A DNA stretch of 18,103 nt from Thermoprotei archaeon (lineage in GTDB: Archaea > Thermoproteota > Nitrososphaeria > Geothermarchaeales > JDFR-13). A model generated the notes under the pieces. It searched no databases. It saw nothing but the letters and a program-made list of their open reading frames with translations, and was not told where the DNA came from. The DNA lies in the NCBI GenBank assembly GCA_015661745.1, contig DQVL01000068.1, forward strand, positions 1-18,103, in the 5' to 3' direction. Both the position numbers and the translations under genes were made by a program. Of this stretch, positions 15,493 through 18,103 are shown piece by piece (positions within the stretch are counted from its first letter, which is position 1; each line of letters begins with the position of its first letter).

Positions 15493-16545
15493 ATGTATTC
15501 GGTGGAACTCGAAAATATAACTAAATATTTTGGTAATGTTTTAGCTGTGGATAATATATCCCTCAAGATAAGAGAAAGAGAGTTTTTCAGTTTATTAGGG
15601 CCAAGTGGATGTGGTAAGACAACTACATTAAGAATTATAGCGGGTTTAGAGACGCCTGACTCGGGCACTGTTCGACTACATGGTTCTGATGTAACAAATC
15701 TCCCCACCCATAAAAGGGGTATCGGAATGGTTTTCCAGACACTAGCTCTCTTTCCTCATATGAATGTATATGATAATATAGCGTTTGGATTGAGGATGAG
15801 GAAATATTCTGAAGATGAGATTAGAAGGAGGGTAAGAGATATTCTAGAGATTGTTCGATTACCTGGTATGGAAAATAGATATCCTAACCAATTAAGTGGG
15901 GGTCAGAGACAGAGGGTTGCTTTAGCTAGAGCTCTTGTTATAGAGCCGAAAGTCCTTTTATTAGATGAACCCCTTGGAGCTTTAGATTTGAAGATTAGGC
16001 AGGAGATGATGGTGGAACTTAAGCGGATCCATAGAGAAGTGGGTACCACTTTTATATATGTTACTCATGATCAAGGTGAGGCTATGGTTATGTCAGATAG
16101 AATTGCTATTATGAGGAATGGTAGGATTATGCAGGTGGGAAGCCCAGAGGAGATATATCTTCATCCTAAAAATACGTTTGTTGCTAAATTTATTGGAGAA
16201 GCGATTAATCTTATCGAAGGTGTATATAGAGAGGGAAGAGTAGAGAGTGATATAGGGATTATTAAAGTTTCACAAGACCTGAAACTTAGTGATGGGGTTA
16301 AGGTATATATAGCTATCCGTCCAGAACACATCCTAATAGGTAATGTAGAGGATTTAGATAATGTATTTTATGGTCGTGTCCTCCTCAAAATATTCAAGGG
16401 ATCTTATATAGAGTTCCATATCGAGGTGGATATGAGGAAATTCATTATATTTAAGCCCTTCAGGGTGTCTGAACCACTTCCTGAAACCGGTGAGTCTGTA
16501 GCCTTTGGTTGGAAGGTAGACTCTGCCAATATACTGGTCGAGTAG
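15493..16545 (+). CDS. ABC transporter ATP-binding protein, PotA/FbpC/MalK type
   Basis: This 350-residue ATPase energises an import ABC transporter. The nucleotide-binding domain has Walker A GPSGCGKT (36-43), Q-loop Q82 (VFQTLALFPH), signature LSGGQ (134-138), Walker B LLLDEP (155-160), D-loop and switch H192 (VTHDQGEA). From about 240 a TOBE-type regulatory domain follows, with AIRPEHI at 274-280. The subgroup (CUT1/PotA/FbpC: polyamine, iron, sulfate or sugar) cannot be narrowed further. The open frame reaches 15418, but GGTG (15482-15485) with a gap of 7 favours ATG at 15493 and avoids overlap with the methyltransferase gene. No permease or binding-protein gene lies within the window on either side, which is unusual for this class. 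Confidence 0.9.
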   Translation: MYSVELENITKYFGNVLAVDNISLKIREREFFSLLGPSGCGKTTTLRIIAGLETPDSGTVRLHGSDVTNLPTHKRGIGMVFQTLALFPHMNVYDNIAFGLRMRKYSEDEIRRRVRDILEIVRLPGMENRYPNQLSGGQRQRVALARALVIEPKVLLLDEPLGALDLKIRQEMMVELKRIHREVGTTFIYVTHDQGEAMVMSDRIAIMRNGRIMQVGSPEEIYLHPKNTFVAKFIGEAINLIEGVYREGRVESDIGIIKVSQDLKLSDGVKVYIAIRPEHILIGNVEDLDNVFYGRVLLKIFKGSYIEFHIEVDMRKFIIFKPFRVSEPLPETGESVAFGWKVDSANILVE

Positions 16546-16547
16546 TG

Positions 16548-17135
16548 TCAGTCTATCGATAAAGCCTTTATTAATCCACCCCTTCTTATATATGATGTGA
16601 TTAAATTTTCAAATTTAATATATTCTGGGTTGTAATAAAGCAGTAACAATTTCTTTAGCGTTTTTATAAACTCCTTACTCATTTTAGCTATCCCACTGAA
16701 GACGTATGAACCCTCAAGGCCAGAATGTATATTTATTATATTTCCTTCGTCATCGACATCAAGAGAATATGTATATTCACATCTTACCTTCCTAGAGACT
16801 CCCAATGCATCACTATAGCTAAAGAAACCCTCTATATCTATATAATTTAGGTTGCAACCTAAATCTAAAATCAGGAATTCATCATTTTCGAAAAGCTGGA
16901 GGGTAGACAATATTCCACCTATAAAATCCTCCCTCACTATCTCTTTAATGATTACATCTACTCTATTATACTTCTTTTGTAGATACAATACATTATTTAA
17001 TATTCTCTTGTCCACCAAATCAACCGTATTTATTACTACCTTGTTTACTCCGGGATAATCTATTATTTGAGCAATTACTGAGTTAAATAATTTTGTGTTG
17101 AATATATCTGTATGTATAAATGATATAATTTTCAT
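16548..17135 (-). CDS. Degenerate nucleotidyltransferase-like protein (GT-A fold suspected)
   Basis: This 195-residue protein resembles the middle and C-terminal parts of sugar-phosphate or MobA/CofC-type nucleotidyltransferases. Comparable segments are the helix and strand FNSVIAQIIDYPGVNKVVINT (about 17-37), DVIIKE (60-65), ENDEFLILDLGCNL (83-96), matching the usual flvl.GD.l strand with the acidic site altered, and YSLDVDDEGNIINI (123-136) followed by GSYVFSGIAKMSKEFI (142-157). The family's N-terminal nucleotide-binding loop, GGxGxR, is absent: the sequence begins MKIISFIHTDIFNTK. It is therefore unlikely to be a normal enzyme. A TTG two codons earlier is possible; ATG at 17135 lies near a TATA-like box, fitting a leaderless start. 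Assignment is by pattern only. Confidence 0.55.
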   Translation of the reverse strand: MKIISFIHTDIFNTKLFNSVIAQIIDYPGVNKVVINTVDLVDKRILNNVLYLQKKYNRVDVIIKEIVREDFIGGILSTLQLFENDEFLILDLGCNLNYIDIEGFFSYSDALGVSRKVRCEYTYSLDVDDEGNIINIHSGLEGSYVFSGIAKMSKEFIKTLKKLLLLYYNPEYIKFENLITSYIRRGGLIKALSID

Positions 17136-17144
17136 ATCCAAAAT

Positions 17145-17160
17145 GTTTATATTTATATCT
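17145..17160 (-). promoter_or_regulatory. TATA-like box for the nucleotidyltransferase-like gene
   Basis: On the minus strand AGATATAAATATAAAC lies 10-25 bases upstream of the ATG at 17135, in the divergent gap 17136-17221. It is the clearest TATA-like element here for that gene and would give a transcript starting at or very near the ATG. Confidence 0.4.
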
Positions 17161-17176
17161 CAGAATATAACTAATC

Positions 17177-17187
17177 CCTTATATATC
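17177..17187 (+). promoter_or_regulatory. TATA box for the rhodanese gene
   Basis: CCTTATATATC lies about 40 bases before the ATG at 17222. Initiation about 26 bases downstream (near 17208) would give a short leader containing GGTG (17211-17214), seven bases before the ATG. Both the box and the ribosome binding site fit archaeal norms. Confidence 0.5.
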
Positions 17188-17221
17188 AAGCTATAACAGT
17201 GTTATATTTAGGTGTATCATT

Positions 17222-18058
17222 ATGATTACCAAAATTATTGAGCCACAGGAATTGAGAGATCTTCTAGGCAAGGGTGAAGTTAAGGTGATTGAAGTTGATT
17301 ACGATCCAAGTACAGCGTATGAGCTGGGACATATCCCTGGCGCTCTACTTATAGATTGGAAAAGGGATTTAAATAAGTATCCAGAGCGTGATATAATAGA
17401 TCCGGAAGGATTTGAGAAGCTTATGTCTAGGCTTGGGATTTCGAATGATGATTTAGTGGTATTATATGGTGACTATAACAACTGGTTTGCTACTTTTGCA
17501 TTGTGGGTGTTTGATCTATATGGTCATGATAATGCTAAAATATTAAATGGTGGAAGGAACAAGTGGATAGACTTAGATTATCCTATGACTAAGGAAGTTC
17601 CTAATGTGACACCAAGTAATTATAAAATAGCTAGAGTTGACCTAACTAGAAGAGCCACATTCTTAGATGTTATGAGGCGTTTAAGAGATCCTAATGTAGT
17701 GTTGGTTGATGTTCGAAGCCCCGCCGAATATAAGGGTGAAGTTACAGCACCACCAGAGTATCCCAATGAAGCGGCACAGAGAGGTGGTCATATACCTGGA
17801 GCAATAAATATTCCATGGGCTAAAGCAGTGAATGATGATGGGACGCTTAAGCCAATTGAGGAATTACGGAAGTTATATAGTGATTTAGGCGTTACACCAG
17901 ATAAAGATATAATTATATATTGTAGAATAGGTGAGAGAGCCGCGTTCACATATTTCGTGTTACATCACTTATTGGGATACGATAAGATAAAGGTATATGA
18001 TGGGTCCTGGAGTGAATGGGGTAACCTCGTCGGTGCCCCAATTGAGACTGATGTATAA
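17222..18058 (+). CDS. Two-domain rhodanese (thiosulfate sulfurtransferase)
   Basis: This 278-residue enzyme moves sulfane sulfur from a donor such as thiosulfate to a thiophilic acceptor. Two rhodanese domains are in tandem. The N-terminal domain (about 1-125) has GHIPGALLIDW (36-46) and LNGGRNKW but reads YGDYNNW where the catalytic loop would be, so it is inactive, as is normal. The C-terminal domain (about 140-278) has VLVDVRSPAEY (160-170), GGHIPGAINIPW (188-199) and the active loop YCRIGERA with catalytic C234. CRxGxR-type loops are typical of thiosulfate-preferring members. No signal peptide is seen, so it is cytoplasmic. The next gene starts within its stop codon (TAATG), indicating coupled expression. 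Confidence 0.94.
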   Translation: MITKIIEPQELRDLLGKGEVKVIEVDYDPSTAYELGHIPGALLIDWKRDLNKYPERDIIDPEGFEKLMSRLGISNDDLVVLYGDYNNWFATFALWVFDLYGHDNAKILNGGRNKWIDLDYPMTKEVPNVTPSNYKIARVDLTRRATFLDVMRRLRDPNVVLVDVRSPAEYKGEVTAPPEYPNEAAQRGGHIPGAINIPWAKAVNDDGTLKPIEELRKLYSDLGVTPDKDIIIYCRIGERAAFTYFVLHHLLGYDKIKVYDGSWSEWGNLVGAPIETDV

Positions 18059-18103
18059 TGACTAATAAAATTATTGATTTACAAAGACTGTTAGAAGAGG
18101 AAG
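18058..18103 (+). CDS. Start of the next gene, truncated by window end
   Basis: An ATG overlaps the rhodanese stop codon (TAATG) and opens a frame that runs to the end of the window, reading MTNKIIDLQRLLEEE. Such one-base overlaps are typical of coupled archaeal genes. Fifteen residues are too few to identify the product; a sulfur-trafficking partner would fit the context, but nothing in the residues proves it. Confidence 0.5.
   Translation, partial: MTNKIIDLQRLLEEE

Noticed and set aside
15297..15707. Minus-strand open frame of 136 codons across the methyltransferase-ABC ATPase junction
   Set aside because: It runs antisense to the Walker A region and the methyltransferase C-terminus; the composition is that of a shadow frame.
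12190..16545. A polyamine gene cluster (deoxyhypusine synthase, spermidine synthase-like methyltransferase, PotA-like ATPase)
   Set aside because: The genes are on different strands with cysS between them, and the ABC subgroup and the methyltransferase substrate are not fixed; the association is too weak to claim.

Overview
The window is AT-rich, gene-dense archaeal DNA, most likely from a thermophilic member of the Thermoproteota (Crenarchaeota). The gene content supports this: an A/V-type ATP synthase, a TIP49/RuvB-like AAA+ ATPase, an archaeal tRNA-splicing endonuclease, deoxyhypusine synthase, an archaeal TrmI, a COG2521-type methyltransferase and Hsp20. Other signs are heavy ATA (Ile) and AGA/AGG (Arg) codon use, TATA-like boxes close to start codons, apparently leaderless first genes, and GGTG-type ribosome binding sites on many others. 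The species cannot be named from the sequence alone.

Layout. 1-1437 (+): the 3' part of the ATP synthase subunit I gene, then the c-ring subunit K gene, probably with its own promoter. 1442-3618 (-): TIP49-like ATPase followed by TrmI. 3664-6742 (+): a degenerate two-gene redox pair (FAD-domain protein plus HdrD/GlcF-like protein), a PhoU-like DUF47 protein, and the catalytic tRNA-splicing endonuclease. 6739-7769 (-): an unrecognised 153-residue basic protein and an Hsp20. 7833-10647 (+): a TldD/TldE (PmbA) protease pair. 10634-10957 (-): a MazG-like pyrophosphohydrolase with a C-terminal Cys4 tail. 11013-13122 (+): an M24 Xaa-Pro peptidase and deoxyhypusine synthase. 13119-14510 (-): cysteinyl-tRNA synthetase. 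14559-16545 (+): a COG2521 methyltransferase and an orphan PotA/FbpC-type ABC ATPase. 16548-17135 (-): a degenerate nucleotidyltransferase-like protein. 17222-18103 (+): a two-domain rhodanese and the start of the next gene.

Most genes are housekeeping: translation and tRNA maturation (TrmI, EndA, CysS, deoxyhypusine synthase), proteolysis and quality control (TldD/E, M24 peptidase, Hsp20), nucleotide clean-up (MazG) and energy (ATP synthase). Gaps between genes are all under 90 bases. I saw no tRNA, rRNA, insertion sequence, CRISPR array or origin. Five convergent gene pairs end within a few bases of each other, and several divergent pairs share very short AT-rich promoter regions.

The least explained parts are the eroded FAD/Fe-S pair at 3664-5470, the unknown 153-residue protein with a palindrome in its divergent promoter at 7800-7821, the nucleotidyltransferase-like protein lacking the catalytic N-terminal loop, and the ABC ATPase with no permease beside it. 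I see no clear multi-gene novel system. The eroded redox pair is the best candidate for undescribed biology.
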